Notes: generated by a model not told the origin, from the letters alone. A stretch of DNA of 64,000 nucleotides from Pleurodeles waltl (GCF_031143425.1 NC_090446.1:1027359066-1027423065); one strand, 5' to 3'; positions 10,194 through 22,963 are shown, counted from the stretch's first letter. Translations and numbers: made by a program.

Positions 10194-10957
10194 AGGCCTA
10201 TTTTATGAGGAAGTTGTGCAGTGCAGTGCTGCACCAAAATTTGCAGCACCGCGCTGCATCACTTCAGTAATGCAGGGATGTGCCGTATTTACGAAAATAG
10301 TGCCCAACCCTGTGTTTCCCCTAGCGCTGGCGCTAAAATCAGCTGCCTAGTGCCACTGCAGGCACCCTTGCACCGGAGTGCAAAGGTGCTTGCGTTGCAG
10401 GGAATGATTTTTTATGTGCAGGAAGATGTCCCTTCCTGCACATACACAATCAATAATAGCGATTTGCTAGTTCGCCTGCAGCACAAATAGAAGTAGCAAA
10501 TTGTAATTTAATGATTGTCTATGTGCAGGAAGGCACATCTTTCTGCACATAAACAATAATTAATGGTGTTTTGCTCTTTCTGCGTGTGCTACAGAATGCA
10601 TCACTCATAGAAAAAGCAAAAACGAGGAGAAATAAAAGTATTTCTCCGCATTGCACCATGCCAGTGCCACTCCTAGGGTGGCATTCGTTTTTGGTGCTAT
10701 CTCAGGTTTATGATTCCTCATAAATCTTGGGCAGTGTGAAAATGCAATGGCTGTTGCGGTGGAACACCCCCAGCAACACCCATTTGACCCCTCTTCCACG
10801 CTAAGTGATGCTTGTGAAGGGGCTGTATTTACAAGGCAATGTTAAGCCACAAAAAGTGGGTTAACACCGCCTTGTAAATATGGTGCAGGATATTGCGCCA
10901 CTTGAGGGTAGCTAAGAGTGATGCTTTGGTTGCGCAAGGGCCTCGTAAATGAGGCCC
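10194..10957. mobile_element. Short TIR element (Harbinger-type MITE), family 1, copy 1
   Basis: The right end read on minus begins GGGCCTCATTTACGAGG and the left end AGGCCTATTTTATGAGG, so the termini are imperfect inverted repeats. The flanks are TAA and TCA, a 3-bp duplication with one difference. The body has features shared with 52458-53161 and 55606-56385: GTGCAGGAAG near CCTTCCTGCACAT, TGCTCTTTCT beside TAGAAAAAGC, and a GTTAAGCCACAAAAAGTGG block near one end. It is non-coding and non-autonomous. Confidence 0.7.
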
Positions 10958-12398
10958 TCAGTCATTCTCTAGGATCTGAGTTTGACGCAGTCAACACCTT
11001 AGGATGCAACCCTCTTTTACTGATTCAACTATTGACTCTCTCATACCCCCCTCAGACTTAATCTGTGCTGTCCGAGTACTCTTGCTGGCCCACAACTTGA
11101 CTAACCTGCTCCCTTCATCTCACTTCAGGAGAAGGTGCTGTTACACCATCAAAGGGGCATGGGACTCTGAGAGTATGTGTCACATGCACCCAGTTGGGGA
11201 GACCTCCACACTTTACAACTGTTGTAGTGACCAAGATAACCTGATAAGGTCCTCTCCACCAAGGCTCCAAGCTTCTCTTGTGCACGTGCTTCTTCACTAT
11301 AGCCCAGTTTCTGGGACCAAGGTGATGACACTGCTCTTGTTGCAGCAGAGCTGCGGCCTCTCCAACCTAGTGAGACACAGAACACACCACATTAGCCAGT
11401 TCTTTGCAGTAATCAAGAACCATGTCATCTGTCATGTTCACAGGTGCATTTTTTGAGGCACAGCTGGCAATCTCATGGCTCTTCCAATGATTATTCCAAG
11501 GGGAGACAGTCCTGTCCTCTTATCAGGAGTACTGTGAAGCCTCATCAACATAAGAGGCAATGCATCAGGCCATTTCAAAGAAGCGGAAGCACACACTTTA
11601 ACCACTCTAGATTTCAGCATTCTATTGACCTGTTCCACCAGACCTGAAGCCTCAGGTTGATAGCTGCAATGTAGTCTCTGCTCCACTTGTAATGCTACAC
11701 ACAATAATTTCAGGAAAATGAGTTCCTCAGTCTGACTCGAGAGAAGTCAGGAATCCAAACCGGGGAATAAGTTCTCTTAACAACAACTTCTGCTACTGTG
11801 ATACTGTCATTACACCTATTCGGGAAAGCTTCAACCCAACGTGAAAAAATACATAAATCACTAAGATGTATCTCAATCCATTGCACAGAGGCAGCTCAAT
11901 TAAATCCAACTGCATCCTGTTGAAGAGACCTTCTGATCTCCATATGTGACTCAGTGTTAATGCAGTTCTGTTGTCTACAGTCATCTGCTGGCACATAACA
12001 CATCTGTGACATAATACTTCAGATACCACTCTGAACCCAGGATTGAACAGTGTCTGTCAAAACAATCTCACCCTCACATATCTTCCTACATAACCTGGCC
12101 CATGATAATCTCTCACTATAGGAAACAAGAAGGTATCTGACAACACAGGTATTCCGTCACTTGAAACCTAAACATCATCCTCATCTCTTTTGACACATCC
12201 TGCACTAATCCAACCTTGCTGTCCTGCATCTGACACTTCCTCCTGCAATACTTCCACCCATGTATCTGCTGCAGTTAGCAAGAAGTTGCAAGTTGTCTCA
12301 TTTGTTCCCTCATTTTGATATTCACCATTGAAAGCAAAAGCATTTATGGTGCAATATCTCGCAACCTCATCAGCATGTCTATTTCACACAGTCACACA
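10958..12398 (-). pseudogene. ERV-A integrase region
   Basis: Fragments in several frames line up with the integrases of the two younger proviruses. At 11115-11300 there is a GPYQV module followed by PNWVH; at 11438-11704 a core segment with HCSYQPEASGLVEQ, carrying the last catalytic Glu, and KWPDALPL; at 11793-12029 a zinc-binding remnant (CHRCVMCQQM) and the first catalytic Asp in MQLDLIEL. Stops and shifts interrupt it repeatedly. The N-terminal part near 12050-12390 is recognisable only by alignment. It ends at a MITE inserted at 12399. Confidence 0.65.
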
Positions 12399-13010
12399 GG
12401 GGGTCATTACGACCCTGGCGGCTGGCGGTAAGGTGGCGGTAACAAAGCCAACAGGCTGGCGGTGTTCCGCCAGCAATTATGACCGTGGCGGAATTGCCAC
12501 GGCCATACCGCTGCCCCTCCAATATCCCGCCAGGATTCCGCATGGCGGTCATAATCCCCAGGGCAGCGGTGTACGCACCGCTGCCCTGGGGATTATGAGT
12601 CCCCGACCGCCAGCCTGTCCGTGGTGGTAAACACCGCCATTGAAAGGCTGGCGGAAAGGGGACTTGGGGTGCCCCTGGGGGCCCCTGCACTGCCCATGCT
12701 TTTGGAATGGGCAGTGCAGGGGCCCCCAGGCATAGCCCTGTCGTGCATTTCACTGCCTGAATTTCGGGCAGTGAAATGCGCGACGGGTGCTACTGCACCC
12801 GCTGCACATCAGCATTGCCGCCGACTCTATTACGAGCCGGCAGCAATGTTGATGTGACATTTCCGCTGGGCCAGCGGACGGTAACACTGTTACCGTCCGC
12901 TGGCCCAGCGGAAATGTCATAATAGGGAGCCAGGAATACCGCCGGCAATGGCGGTATTCTGTCTCCCGCGGCGGTCTTTTTGCAAGACCGCCGAGGTCGT
13001 AATGACCCCC
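12399..13010. mobile_element. Harbinger-type MITE in ERV-A pol, built of hairpins
   Basis: The ends are GGGGGTCATTACGACC on both strands. The flanks are ACA and ATA, a probable decayed AAA duplication. Nearly all of the 612 bp is a chain of separate inverted repeats. Examples are a perfect 21-bp stem at 12551-12596 with a 4-base loop and a perfect 30-bp stem at 12855-12919 with a 5-base loop; weaker stems lie near 12679-12725 and 12743-12780. There is no coding capacity. The terminal core TCATTACRAC followed by TGGCGG matches the 8.4-kb Harbinger at 1422-9865, so that type of transposase could have moved it. Confidence 0.8.
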
Positions 13011-13990
13011 ATAGTCATTTCCCTTGCGTTGTGCAGAGCACTTCCCAACTGAAATTTGTGCAGGCAGCTGCAATGCCTTAAACAAATTAAGCACTCTTTC
13101 CCCATTCCGAATTTGAAACTGTGAAGAGGTCATAAATCCCTGTTGTGATCATAACTGTCCAAAATCATGGCCAACACCAAAGCCATACTGACTATCGGTT
13201 GAAATGGTCACCTTTTCTGGTCTGAAACACAGCATACTCTTGTAAGGGCAACTGATTGAGCCACTTGAATACTCTTGAAGCCAGGTAGCTTTGACCATAC
13301 TTAAAACAGTACAGACAGCATATGAAGCTTCCAGGCTTCCTTCGTGGTCTTGTAGGCAGGAGCCAACAACAAGCATTACATAATCTGATTTAGGAAGTGG
13401 CACAACTTCTATGTCAGGTCTTGGCTTGGTGCACAGTTCAGTGACAACGAGACAGTAATGCTCAACTTCATTTTCAGCATCATTATCATTCACAGGTACA
13501 GGGAGTAAATTTTCAGGATTCAATGTTGTACATCCTTTAAGAGTAATGTTGGTTGCACCAAGTATAGTTTGCTCATACTGTGTCAACCAACTATTTGTGA
13601 GATTTTGAGTGCTGATATGGATCAATATAATTTCCATAGAGTGGGGGATAAAAACATTCAGAGGATGGCCCATAACAATGCTTTCACACTGTTCAATGCT
13701 TAAACCTGTGGTGGCCACGGCTTCAAGCCAGACAACCCACCAGCTACTGGGTCAAGGACAACTGAAAAATAGGCAACAGGTCTGTCACCACTCCGGTGTA
13801 ACTGAGTAAGCGCTGAGACAGTGCAGTCCTTCCTTTCACTGCAAAACAAGGTAAAACATTTGTTGTAACCAGGCATTCCCAGTGCGGGCGCACAACAGAG
13901 ACTTTCTCTCAGCTCTGAGAAGGTACGCACGCAAGTGTCATCCATTGGTACAGGATCAGACACCTCCTTGTGTCAGCCTCTGTAAAGACA
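13011..13990 (-). pseudogene. ERV-A RNase H and RT-connection region
   Basis: A 189-codon minus frame (13149-13718) contains the RNase H start region (MLVVGSCLQD, replacing the FVDGSC motif of the younger copies) and TDSQYGFGVGHDFGQL near its end. Before it on the minus strand, 13700-13963 gives the connection domain (RESLCCAPALGMPGYNK, then RPVAYFSVVLDPVAGG). The alignment with the provirus at 38007-51401 is continuous across both parts. The leading Asp of the RNase H motif is changed, and stops separate the pieces. Confidence 0.65.
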
Positions 13991-14800
13991 TAGCCAGTGA
14001 GAAAAGTTGGGGCTCCTCTGTCAACAGTAGCCCACCATTCCCAAGAACATCCTGACTTACTTAGTAGTTGGCAGTAGTTGGCAAATTCATTTTCAGGATC
14101 ACTGAGATTCTCTCTAGTGACACCTTCATTGCACCTTTCTGAATGTGATGTCCAAGATACAGAAATTCTCTCTTATAGTACTACACTTTGGTTGGGGATA
14201 CTTTATGTCAATTCTCAGCTAAGTGGTTCAACAAGGCAATAGTGTCCTGTCTGCAACCCTTTCAGGTATTTGACATCACCAGTAGGTCATCAATATACTG
14301 CACTAACACTGAGTGAGAGGGCATCACTAGGTACTACAGTTTCCTTAGAAGAATCAGGTTGAAGATGAAGGGGCTCTCAGTATGCCCTTGCAGGACTCGG
14401 CACCATGCCAAAACATGATTTTCAAACCGAAATGTAAGGAGCAACTAACTGCCCTCATGCAATGGTATGAAGAACAATGCTTGGCAAAGGTCATTAAACA
14501 GTCAACCACTCGATCTTACATGAATTGCGAATTAAATCAGAACGGGGTTCAGAATCATGGGACAACAGGGAACTACAATAGCATTGATCTTTCTCAGGTC
14601 CTGCACAATGCAGTACATGCCATTAGGCTTCTGCGAGCCCATAATTGGTGAGGTACATAGACTTCCAATAATCTCCTTAAGTATCCCTTGTTGAATCATT
14701 GAGTCAATAACTGGAGTAATCCCAGCAATGGTTTCAGGGGTCCAATTGTATTGTGGGACCTCTTTGATATTCAGCATTAGATTAGGTCTCATAGTTATTC
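13991..14800 (-). pseudogene. ERV-A reverse transcriptase palm and fingers
   Basis: The catalytic motif QYIDDLLV is encoded on minus at 14281-14300. The fingers part at 14532-14792 has YNWTPETIAG and QDLRKINAIVV, which match QDLRKINEIV in the younger proviruses. Frames are interrupted between these parts. It is a non-functional remnant. Confidence 0.65.
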
Positions 14801-15350
14801 GAACAGGTTAAACACCTCTGATGAGACCTATGACCTTCCTGAAAAGTCCCAGGCTTCAGGTAGTACTGTGTCTCTCAAATCTTACAGTAAATCATCACTT
14901 GTCAGCATGGGGCACAGTCTGACATCTGGGTTCTGATTCAGATGTTTAGATGTGATGTCCTCATCATGAGTCTGGAATTCTATTCCCTTTAGGGTACAAT
15001 AGATGGAACAATTGAGTTCACATAAGAGGTCATGTCCAAGCAGACTCACAGGACTGCAGTCACACCCACATCACAAATCAGTGATTCCCCTCAAAGGATC
15101 CTATTTTAACAGACACAGCTCCTGTGACAGGCCTAGCCAATTATTTGCAACTCCTACCACTTGGATTTTTTTTCCCCGAGACGTGTAGGTTGGGACTCTC
15201 TGCAGTTCTCACAGTAGAGCGGGTAGCCCCAGTATCAATCAAGAATGAGACAGAGTGGCCATTCACCTCACCATCCACACATAGACCAATCTGGTCTACC
15301 TCTAAGGATGCACCAAGTATGCAGTTCTCCTCCCCTCTCAGGCACTATCA
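14801..15350 (-). pseudogene. ERV-A protease remnant
   Basis: The aspartic protease active site LIDTGAT followed by RSTV is encoded on minus at about 15213-15242. Surrounding frames are broken. By position this is the start of pol. Confidence 0.6.
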
Positions 15351-18183
15351 TTGTGACAGATCAGAATTGTAATCCTCATCTGTTGGTATCATAGGGTACT
15401 GTTGAGAAATACCCTGATTCATAAAGGGATTGCAATGTACATTAGAAACCTGATTCAGATTGGATCTGGGAACATTTGCCTTCTGTTGGGACATCGAGGC
15501 TTGTGGAACTTGCATTACTGGAACTTGTGTTACCAATCCCTATATATGCTGTGTCTGAACAGAATTATAACCCTGAGATCGTACAAATCCACCATTCTGT
15601 ACTTGGTTCTCATCAGCCATAATATTTGCATTAAAACAACGTTGCTGCTTCCAATGGCCCATTCTGCCACAAACATGACAAGGAATTGTTGTCTTTAAAG
15701 TAGCCACATCATTCCTTGTACTCGGGTTTATTGGGACACCACAACCTCTATAATGCTGTTGAAATCCATTATCTCCCTGGAACATTCAAATTCCCTGCTG
15801 ATCCACTCCCTGCATAGCACCAGTATTCCCAGCAAACTGTGAATTCTGACTCAGTTGTGCAGCTTTCATCTGCACCAACATCAACTTTTCCTTTAATTTC
15901 TTCTGTTTCATTTCCAGTTCACCACTGGAATGTTTGGCATATCTCAGAATTTCATCAATCGACTTACTCTGCCAACTAATCAAATGCTGTTGAATAATAG
16001 TACTAATCTCAGGTTTCAATCCATGCACAAATCTGAACACAAAATGTCCCATGTCTTTAGGTTCAATAGTTTCCATGCCGCTGTACTGTTTAAATGCCTG
16101 TAGCAATGTCTCAAGTAAGAGTGCATTGACTCCTTAGACTCTTGAGTAGTCCTGTCAATCTTAAACCAATCAATGTCTTTAGGAGACACCTTTGATTTCA
16201 AAAACATAATCACCTGATGGTACTTCCTCATCACTACTGAAGACAGAGCCTTCTTCTCTGGTTGTTTCATAGGTTCCTTGCCAGGCCAGTCAGCAGCTTT
16301 TTTACATTGAACCCATTGATCACTTGGAATGACAATCTCAAACAAGGTTTTCAAATCCATCCATAGGACCTTTGATGTTTTCACAAATAGATCAACCTGT
16401 CTGTACCACTCCACCGGGTTTTCCCTCAACTTGGGGAAATCATTTGTGAATGACGAAAGATCACTCCTACTCCAGGGCACATGAACATAGCCTCATCAGG
16501 AACTTCTCTCTTTGGGAGTATTTAGATATCTTCTTCCTCTTCTGCTCCAGCTGGAGACAGATCTAGCCTTAGTTTGTTTGGATCCTTCTTCTTTACTCAC
16601 CTTCCTTGCCATCTTTCTAATTCACTCCACTTATGAATATGGACAAATAATTCTCTGATCTGTAATTTCATTCCTGATGGTCTCATGTTAGAGAGATCAC
16701 AGTCAAGAAAGCTTAGGCAGTAGCTTTTCTGCAACACCTTGCATTTATGTAAATCAACTTCATTTTTATGAGCTAATTCAGCCAATCTCTCATGAGTCTG
16801 TCCTGCGCATCTTGTGATGTCTTTACATATGAACAAGAGCTCATCCTATTGCTAGGTATCTAATTGAGAAATGTCAGAGTCCCAAGTATCATTTCATTTA
16901 GTTCTAATTTCAATTTAGCCACATCTATTGTCTCTTCCCTTTCTGAGGTTTGAAATGTCTTGCCACTTGATCCCGAACCCTCAACATCATTTGAAATGTC
17001 TGTACCTTTGAGCCAATCATTTAATTCTTGGGCACTAAGATTTGGTTGTTCTGCTGGGGTATTAATTATTATCTCTCCTGTAGAAGTACTCAAATTTACA
17101 TTGTCAGGTGTATTCACAATGGACATTGCAGAATTTGGCGAATTCAAAGGTATTCCTGTCCTAGTAGTACTGCAGTTAGCATTTAGAATGGTATTTGGTT
17201 TGGGTATGGAAAAGGGTGCTGTCACCTGAGGAAACCTTGCATTTGGGGAAAATCCTGTTTGACTTGCTGTCGGGTCTGTGCTTGTGGTGCATTTAGTATT
17301 CTTTTGTATGGGGACTGAAGGACTTCTTCTAGTTGTCAAACTCTCAGAATTGTTCCTGAAACACATCTTTCTGCAGGAACAGTTAGTGTATGTGTATTAC
17401 TCGCTGCCATTCCTGGTCCATACAAAGGAACCACAGGACCAATTGTTACGGGAATGGTCGGTGCATCCGAGGTAGTTTAGATAGATGAATTCTGAAGAAC
17501 CGCCATCCCTAAATTCTCTCCCTTCTGATTTGAGTTTACATCTACTGGTGCTGTAGGTACATCTTGTTACATCACTTGTTCCTCCTACTTAGGTCATGTT
17601 ATGTGGAGGTGGACAATTCAACAAAACCTCATTTAAGAAATCCTCATCCGGATAACTATCACTGTTCTCACCTCTATTTTCAATGCCTTCTATCCCCTCT
17701 TTTTCTTTCCCTTTCATTTAAGTTTCTCCTCTTCCTTATTCATCAAGGCAGGATATAACCTAGTTCCCTCAATTACATCAGTTCTCCAAATCTGTTGTTG
17801 CTCATCCCATCTAGCATTCGCACAAGTGCATAGTGCTTTTTTGACCTTCCCTTCATTTCCTTCCTTGTGTTTCTAATGAGCTGTGTGTTCCCAAGTGTTA
17901 AGTACTTCATATTGTGCAGGTCCATGAAGGCCGTTTCAAAACATACAACATCCTTCTCAAATGTTCAATGATTCTCAAATTATGTGCCCCACAGCGTAGA
18001 AATGCCAGTGCACTCTCTTTCTCAGTGATCATATGCCATTGTTCAACCAAATATGCGTATTAGGACCTACATTTATCACCATATAATGCCCTGCCATACC
18101 TTTGGGAGGCGCCTCTTCATCCTTTCTAACAGATAGAGTAACATTTCCCTTCATCAGACTTTTCAATGCTTTAAAGAATTTCA
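15351..18183 (-). pseudogene. ERV-A gag, fragmented
   Basis: The start is readable on minus at about 18181 (MKFFKALKSLMKG), matching MNFVKAFKSALKGD and MNFVKTFKSALKGD of the two younger gags. Pieces in different frames follow: a matrix-side segment (16597-17366, with QELNDWLKGTD), capsid (15786-16480, with WYRQVDLFVKTSK, the KDMGHFVFRFVHGLKPE core and KHSSGELEMKQKKLKEK), and a zinc-knuckle region (15540-15785) with CHVCGRMGHWKQQRC, in which one extra residue spoils the CCHC spacing. Stops and indels are numerous. Confidence 0.7.
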
Positions 18184-19053
18184 TTTTCAAACAAAATTGC
18201 AGTTTTCACAAATTTATTTTCGTTTACAACCAGGAAATGATTCTTTACCCACAATTCTCTGTTTAACATTCACAACCAATACCAGAACATCTCTCTATAA
18301 TGCAGACTACCTATACCAGCACAGCTTTACACCATCTATCCAATACTAGCACGGCACCTTGTGACATCAACCTCACTACTTGCAGCAGCTCTCCCTCCTT
18401 TACAATTTTTCTTGAACATTCTCTCTCTCTCTCTGAACTATTTATGTGTATTTAAAGAAATGCAAGCAATTTCAAAACTAACTTTGTCTGCTCCTCTAAA
18501 GGGTTCAACATATTCAATCACACAATAAATAGTTCAGACTAACACTTTCCAACCTACTCTCACTCACTTGAATGAAACCTCGACCAGCAGGGTCTCACTC
18601 AGATCAAGATAGTTCCTCCCTTTGCACTGAGATTCAACATACCAACCTCACCTCACAATCATACACAGATAAAGCCCCTATCCAATGTACTGTTGACGAC
18701 GTCTCATGACTAGTACTACAACACAGCAGACAAGTACAACAAAGTGTATTCTACATTTTCAGTACCATCCTAGGATCTTAGGCCATGACAGACCCAGTAA
18801 CCACTTCAACTTCTTTGCATTAAGCACCACATTCACACAATAACTTAAAATATATCAGCAAAACACTTCACAATCACTGCAAAACACCGCAAGCTAAGCA
18901 TGAGCAATCACATTAATACTCTTAATGGGACACCCTAACTCCCTCACCTCCTTGACACACCCATTCAATATTGCTACCAGTTCAAAGGAGCACTGGACAG
19001 TCTTCCACAAATCCTTAGCAATCTTTTTTTTTGTTTTAAGGAAAGATGTAGAG
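18184..19053 (-). other. ERV-A 5' leader
   Basis: This lies between the gag start and the presumed LTR. The stretch near 18855-18905 (CACTTCACAATCACTGCAAA, then GCAAGCTAAGC) resembles the leaders at about 33850-33890 and 49625-49660. No primer binding site is certain. Confidence 0.45.
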
Positions 19054-20950
19054 AGTTAACATTCTGCACATGAATTTCAATTTCGATTTGAATTTCAATT
19101 TACAGTGTAACCAGTTTAGTCACACAATAAGGACCAAAAATCGGAAATAAAGTTTTGGATTTTATTACACTTTAATAGTCAGGTAATATAAATAAATCTC
19201 AGAAACATGGTTTAGAGATACAAGATAACAACAGGATAACCAAACCTCCTGAAGAAGTTTAAGCGAATCAGCACAGAGTTCAGCTATAGCAATACAGAAT
19301 ATTAGCAATAGAATCTGATGTTCTGACAAAGTTCTTCAATCTTCTCCCCTTTACTAGAGTAAAATTTATGATCATCTACCTATATCAGTCTATAAAGCTG
19401 ATGGGAAAAATCTCAAAAGTCGGGACGCTATGGCAGAAAGGGAAAATATTAGGGGTGTGCGGGAAGCTCTGCACCACTGGCAGGGCTAACAGAGTTTTTG
19501 GCACTCCGGACTCAGCTTTGAGAGCAGAATTCGTCCAAAAACTCCACCAGCCCTGCCAGCGGAGCAGAGCTTACCCGGTGCGCACTGCAGCCCAGTAATG
19601 AGCTACACAGCTGAAGTGAAGACAGTCTGCACTTGCACTGTGCAGCCCATAACTGGGCTTCAGTGCGCACCGATGATGGATCCAGGAAGGGCCAGGCCTC
19701 CCTCTGCCAGCAGCAGAGCAGGGGGCAGAGGGAGGCAGAGAGAGAGCCAGGCAGCTGAGGGAAGGGCGACGGGGACCCAGGTAGGTTTGTATCTCTTATT
19801 TTCTTTTTCTTTTTGCTGTTTGTGTACACTGGTGCACAAACAAAGACTGAAACAGCAGCTTGAATTCAGGCCAGGGCTGCAGGCAGTGAAAGCTGCTGTT
19901 TCAGGCCTCTCGTGCTCCTGCAGAGCACACGGGGAAAGCCGGTGCACAAGAGGCCTGGCAGCTTGCGTTGTCTGCTGCCCTATCCTGAAATACGGGCCAG
20001 AGCCATAGGCAACAAAAGAAAGCTGCTGTTTCAGGCCTATTGTGCACCAGCCTGCCTGCACACAGGACAGGTAGTGCACAAGAGGCCTTAAACTGCAGCT
20101 TTCACTGCCTAAAGCCGTCTCCTGAATGCGCCCAATTTCTGAAGCGCTAAGCAGGGCCAGGCCTGACCCTGCTTAGCGTTTCTGAGATCAGGCGCATTCA
20201 GGTCTTCGCGGGTCACAGAACTCTGCCTTTGCGGAATTCCACAGAGGTTTTAATCAATTCTGTGGAATGGAAGTCCGTGAACTCCATCTAGGCCTAGAAG
20301 AAGAAACCTGCATAGACATGTACAGAGAAGAAGGTGTCAGTATCTCAGAAGCTCGGTCAAGAGTCTTCTAGAGAGAGTTAAGTGCTAGCCTGAGCCTCAC
20401 TAAGCAAAGCATAAGGACAAGGAAACAATTAGAGGTTTGTACCCCTCCTATCTAAAGGGATTGTGTCTGAATTCAATCTGTGAGAACACTAGTTAATACC
20501 TCACTAATTGGCTCGGTAACACCCCTCATCACACCATCGGTACCTCCATTATCTTCTTTAGTCTCACGTTATAAATTGCAACATTCACAGATGTTCTCAA
20601 ACCAGTCCTGTAAACAATACTATCTTTGGTCAACATTCGCAACAAATTTGAAAAAGGGACTGACAGCTCACACTCGGTTTCTCTATGTTCTTCCATCAAG
20701 GTCCATTTCCCAGACTATCTATTAATAACATAATAGTACATCTATTTCCAAACTAACAATTCTTGTTAATGCACTGGCAAAGAAAAGAAATGCACGCAAA
20801 AATGAACAGTTCTCATGCTGAAAGAAATACAGGCCTAGTCATGTCAACTTACAGCATCGTTCACTAATTCACTTTTAATTTATGTTATTTGTGCTCATTT
20901 TAATTTCAAATAAATGTAAATGCCAGTTACACAATCTCAAATAAAGCTTT
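19054..20950 (-). repeat. Possible degraded LTR of ERV-A, interrupted
   Basis: AGTTAACATT at 19054 lies where the younger proviruses start their LTR with TGTTAACGCG, and the sequence after it is AT-rich with a TTTTATT (AATAAAA on minus) near 19159. Beyond about 19420 foldback sequences intervene. I could not find the far end, so this is a positional guess. Confidence 0.25.
19459..20202. mobile_element. Foldback-rich insertion
   Basis: Three large inverted repeats lie side by side. At 19459-19499 versus 19534-19575, arms of about 42 bp are roughly 80 percent matched. At about 19858-19915 versus 20070-20130, arms of about 55 bp carry GGCAGTGAAAGCTGC. At 20121-20157 versus 20165-20202, arms of about 37 bp are separated by only 7 bases. 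No protein is evident. It looks like a foldback or palindromic non-autonomous DNA element, but its borders and target duplication are not resolved. Confidence 0.45.
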
Positions 20951-22959
20951 ATGTTATAGTTTAAATAAATAAAATATTCTTTTGAATATGTGAATGTAAA
21001 TGCAACTGGGAACTACATATTAGAATTGAACTTTAAAACATTAGTGCACATGTCTACATGAACCTTTCTCATTTCTAGTGTAAATGCATTTTATTCATAT
21101 GAGTAATGTTTCAAATTAATTTCAAATGGCAACGTTTCATTTAATAAGGTAAGGGTACATATTTCCTAGCTCTGTATTGAATGCCCTTCCGTATTAAATT
21201 CAAGTGCAACACAATAGCCTAATAGCCCGCGGTAGCGAGTTGTACCGTCCTTTAAAGGCCTACGCCCTCTCCCTACAGCAGACTATAAGGCTATTTGAAC
21301 ATTCCGGTTCTAGAGGGCAGAATTTTCCAATCAGTAAAACACAGGCCTCAGGGAGCCCGAGGGCGTTGAAATCCTCTCGGGCTCTGTGAGGCCTTTGTTC
21401 ACAGCTGTTGCTGTGATAAACAAACATTGGAATGCTGATGCTCCAGGCTTTTACCAGCCATTAGAGGCCCAGAGCTACTCCAATGTCTTTCATGGAGCGC
21501 TCCACATCCCAATGTTCTAAGTCATATTAATAAAGTTAGAACACACGTTATATGTCATGTTATGTACACATTTAGATTTAATTTGTGAAGTCATGTGTGG
21601 GGCCAAAATTACCACTTTTGACTCATCCACTGTAAATACACAGTAAATAGACTGTGCGTGTTTACCACCAGTGTCCACCTTTTAAGACAAGGCCGCTGTG
21701 ACACAGTGAGTGTAGGGGCACTTGGCTGTGTGCCATGGTCACACAGATGTATGCACATCTGAGGGTTATGCATGTTAAACTCCTGTTGTGTGCAGCCCAG
21801 TAACTGCACACAGGTAGTTTGGTGCAGAAGGGACTCTGCCAGATTGCCAGTTTGGATATCAAACTGGGGTTGGCCTCATTATGTTAGTGTATACTCATAG
21901 GAAAAGTCAATGGTATTTGCTGTCTTGTCTCCAGGGATATAGCAATACTGGGTGGAATCTGTATACCAATCCTAAATCTAAAAGTTCCAAGACGATATCT
22001 GTATAACTTATGGATCATGCAGGATTGTCATAATTCTCTGGCTCAGCTCAGGATCAGAGCCCATGGCTTTTTGTCACCTTGTTGTACCACATTTATTAAA
22101 ATTCTCTCCAACAGCAGGAAGAAAGGTCTCCCCACACAAAGGGAGCAATTAGCTGTGCTTCACTCACCTCCTGAAGAGAAAAAAGGTGAGGATAAAGGAT
22201 TTGCATCCATCAATTAGCTGCCTCGGTGTGCCAGGGATGGGCCAGCCGAAGCACATGGAACAAAAGAGCAACCCAGAGCTCTGGAGCCAACATAAGAGTG
22301 GGCTCCTCTTTGAAGATTCGGTGGGAAGGACCCTGACAGTGATGTCAGCAAGGGGCAGAGCTGAGGCACTAAGATCACATGTGACCAGTGATTTCTGGGT
22401 GACACCATATTCAATTGTCCCAGCACACTGTGCAGGAGTGTTGGGATGGGGTGGAGATGTGATGTGACACCCCAGGATAGGCCAGAAGTACTTCACTTCT
22501 AGAATATTCTGCCCTCAATTAAAAGGTCTTGCACAAGGGGGAGAGCTGCCTGTTTTGGTTGTGTTCTTCTATTAGACACTGGTACCGGAAGCAGTAGTCA
22601 TGGACAGCTGGAAGGAAGAACCTCCTGATTTCCAGCTGGACTAAGGACTATGACTATAGTTGCCCCCAGGACCATTGGGGGTCTCTCCAGGGCCAGAGAA
22701 GCAGGTCCCCTTACCTACCTTATGGGCTAGTTAGGGGAAGAGCAGGTCTTCTGCACCAAGAAGGAGTGAAGCCAGAGCAGAGAAAGAGGAGAAAGGCTGG
22801 CACAGGGAGCCGTAGAACCAGCTCCTTGCAAGTTGTGCCACCCTCGAGGCCAGGAGGCCTAAAGAAAGTCCACCAGCAGCAAAATGAGCCTGAGATGGAG
22901 AAAATTGCCTATCAGGGTCTGAGATATTGCAGAACAAAGGAGTTGACCTTTGACCCTCC
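20951..22959. other. Unassigned sequence left of ERV-B
   Basis: AT-rich to about 21200. Then a GC-richer block (21215-21510) holds short inverted matches (AATAGCC near 21224 and GGCTATT near 21289). From 21590 to 22959 the sequence is promoter/LTR-like in composition, but no partner repeat is visible. It is contiguous with 35698 onward apart from the ERV-B insertion. Confidence 0.3.
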
Positions 22960-22963
22960 CCAG
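22960..22963. repeat. Left target-site duplication of ERV-B
   Basis: CCAG here repeats at 35694-35697 directly outside the other LTR. Confidence 0.85.

Larger units (their letters stand above)
607..19053 (-). mobile_element. ERV-A: old degraded endogenous retrovirus, interrupted by three insertions
   Basis: Read on the minus strand, gag starts near 18180 and is followed by nucleocapsid, protease, RT, RNase H, integrase and an env surface fragment ending near 700. Every domain can be aligned by eye with the better preserved proviruses at 22964-35693 and 38007-51401, but frames are broken every few hundred bases, so this copy is much older. It is split by a Harbinger transposon at 1422-9865, a TIR element at 10194-10957 and a MITE at 12399-13010. 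The span 9866-10193 and part of 1246-1421 should be pol tail and pol-env spacer. No 3' LTR is visible inside the window. The left limit is where env similarity ends. Confidence 0.75.

Noticed and set aside
21594..22963. Possible solo LTR left of ERV-B
   Set aside because: The composition suggests it, but no partner copy, TG/CA borders or target duplication could be shown.
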